From CAZAGD01 sp049699975 (GTDB lineage: Bacteria > Desulfobacterota > SM23-61): a stretch of 33,941 nt of DNA. The DNA lies in assembly GCA_049699975.1 (NCBI GenBank), contig JBNAWB010000012.1:1-33941 (forward strand), given 5' to 3'. The position numbers and the translations under genes are program-made. Below the pieces are notes generated by a model. That model saw only the letters and a program-made list of their open reading frames with translations. It had not been told where the DNA came from and ran no database searches. Shown here in pieces: positions 33,838 through 33,941 of the stretch. The stretch's first letter is position 1. Every line of letters starts with the position of its first letter.

Positions 33838-33865
33838 TTTTGTATAATGTATACATTATACAAAA
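33838..33865 (-). promoter_or_regulatory. 28-bp perfect palindrome, likely GntR operator
   Basis: Two 14-bp arms, TACATTATACAAAA reading outward from the centre on each strand, with the core TGTATACA. FCD-type GntR regulators often bind short palindromes with GTATAC at the centre. It covers the -10 hexamer and the start point of the promoter, which fits autorepression. Confidence 0.75.
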
Positions 33866-33876
33866 AATATTGTCAA
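33848..33876 (-). promoter_or_regulatory. Promoter of the gntR-fumarase-respiratory operon
   Basis: Minus strand: consensus -35 TTGACA (33876-33871), 17-nt spacer, -10 TATACA (33853-33848). Start near 33841, giving a leader of about 26 nt to ATG 33815. The -10 lies inside the palindromic operator. Confidence 0.75.
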
Positions 33877-33941
33877 GAAATTTTTGCACTGACCGTCGAT
33901 CAGTTTTAATTTTTCTCACCAGCAGGAGACAGGCGGGAGGG

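Noticed and set aside
33888..33912. Small hairpin ACTGA/TCAGT followed by T-rich DNA
   Set aside because: The stem is only 5 bp and AT-rich; too weak to call a terminator.

Overview
The window reads as a bacterial chromosome segment from a strict anaerobe, most likely a Desulfobacterota-like (deltaproteobacterial-type) lineage. The evidence is the order radical-SAM/DUF2344 - rng - rplU - rpmA - obg - proB - proA - nadD - rsfS - rlmH; an L27 without the Firmicutes N-terminal extension and no Prp protease gene between L21 and L27; a LapAB-type TPR protein; DsrMK-like and Rieske/cytochrome b genes beside fumarate reductase/succinate dehydrogenase; and intergenic repeats of a kind common in environmental anaerobe genomes. 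The assignment is inference; no rRNA or tRNA is present. Starts are often not ATG (TTG for proB, rsfS, rlmH; GTG for rplU and the cytochrome b gene).

Layout. 1-240: two copies of an intergenic repeat with hairpins. 278-12273 (+): housekeeping run, with ribosome assembly and RNA processing (rng, rplU, rpmA, obg, rsfS, rlmH), proline synthesis (proBA), NAD synthesis (nadD), a LapA/LapB-like fusion and comF. 12340-13416 (+): branched-chain aminotransferase with its own likely promoter. 13425-13700: a third copy of the repeat. 13721-14749 (+): zinc alcohol dehydrogenase. 20637-14765 (-): five-gene operon (acyl-CoA dehydrogenase, ThDP enzyme, secreted DUF6599 protein, Tat-exported DUF362 protein, Ldh-type dehydrogenase) behind a good sigma70-type promoter. 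33815-20820 (-): a respiratory operon.

The respiratory operon is the main point of interest. It starts with a GntR/FCD regulator behind a TTGACA/TATACA promoter whose -10 lies in a 28-bp perfect palindrome. Then come two-subunit class I fumarase, a NarI/DsrM-like cytochrome b, a DsrK/HdrD-like iron-sulfur protein, a diheme lipoprotein, a Rieske protein, a cytochrome b fused to cytochrome c, the flavoprotein, membrane anchor and iron-sulfur subunit of succinate dehydrogenase/fumarate reductase, and a 1176-residue membrane protein with one haem c motif and long helical repeats. Most genes overlap or nearly touch. The layout suggests one electron-transfer system linking the fumarate/succinate couple and quinone to a DsrMK-type thiol/disulfide module (inference).

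The DsrK-like gene is interrupted by one in-frame TGA at the place of the family's conserved Cys in GECGHA. A hairpin with apical loop GGUCU lies 18 nt downstream, at the spacing I recall for the E. coli fdhF SECIS, so I call it one 469-residue selenoprotein rather than two genes. A second recoding-type oddity is obg: its conserved N-terminus is encoded, but the only plausible start at the right place is ATC behind a good Shine-Dalgarno sequence. The cytochrome b also lacks one of the four haem-ligand histidines.
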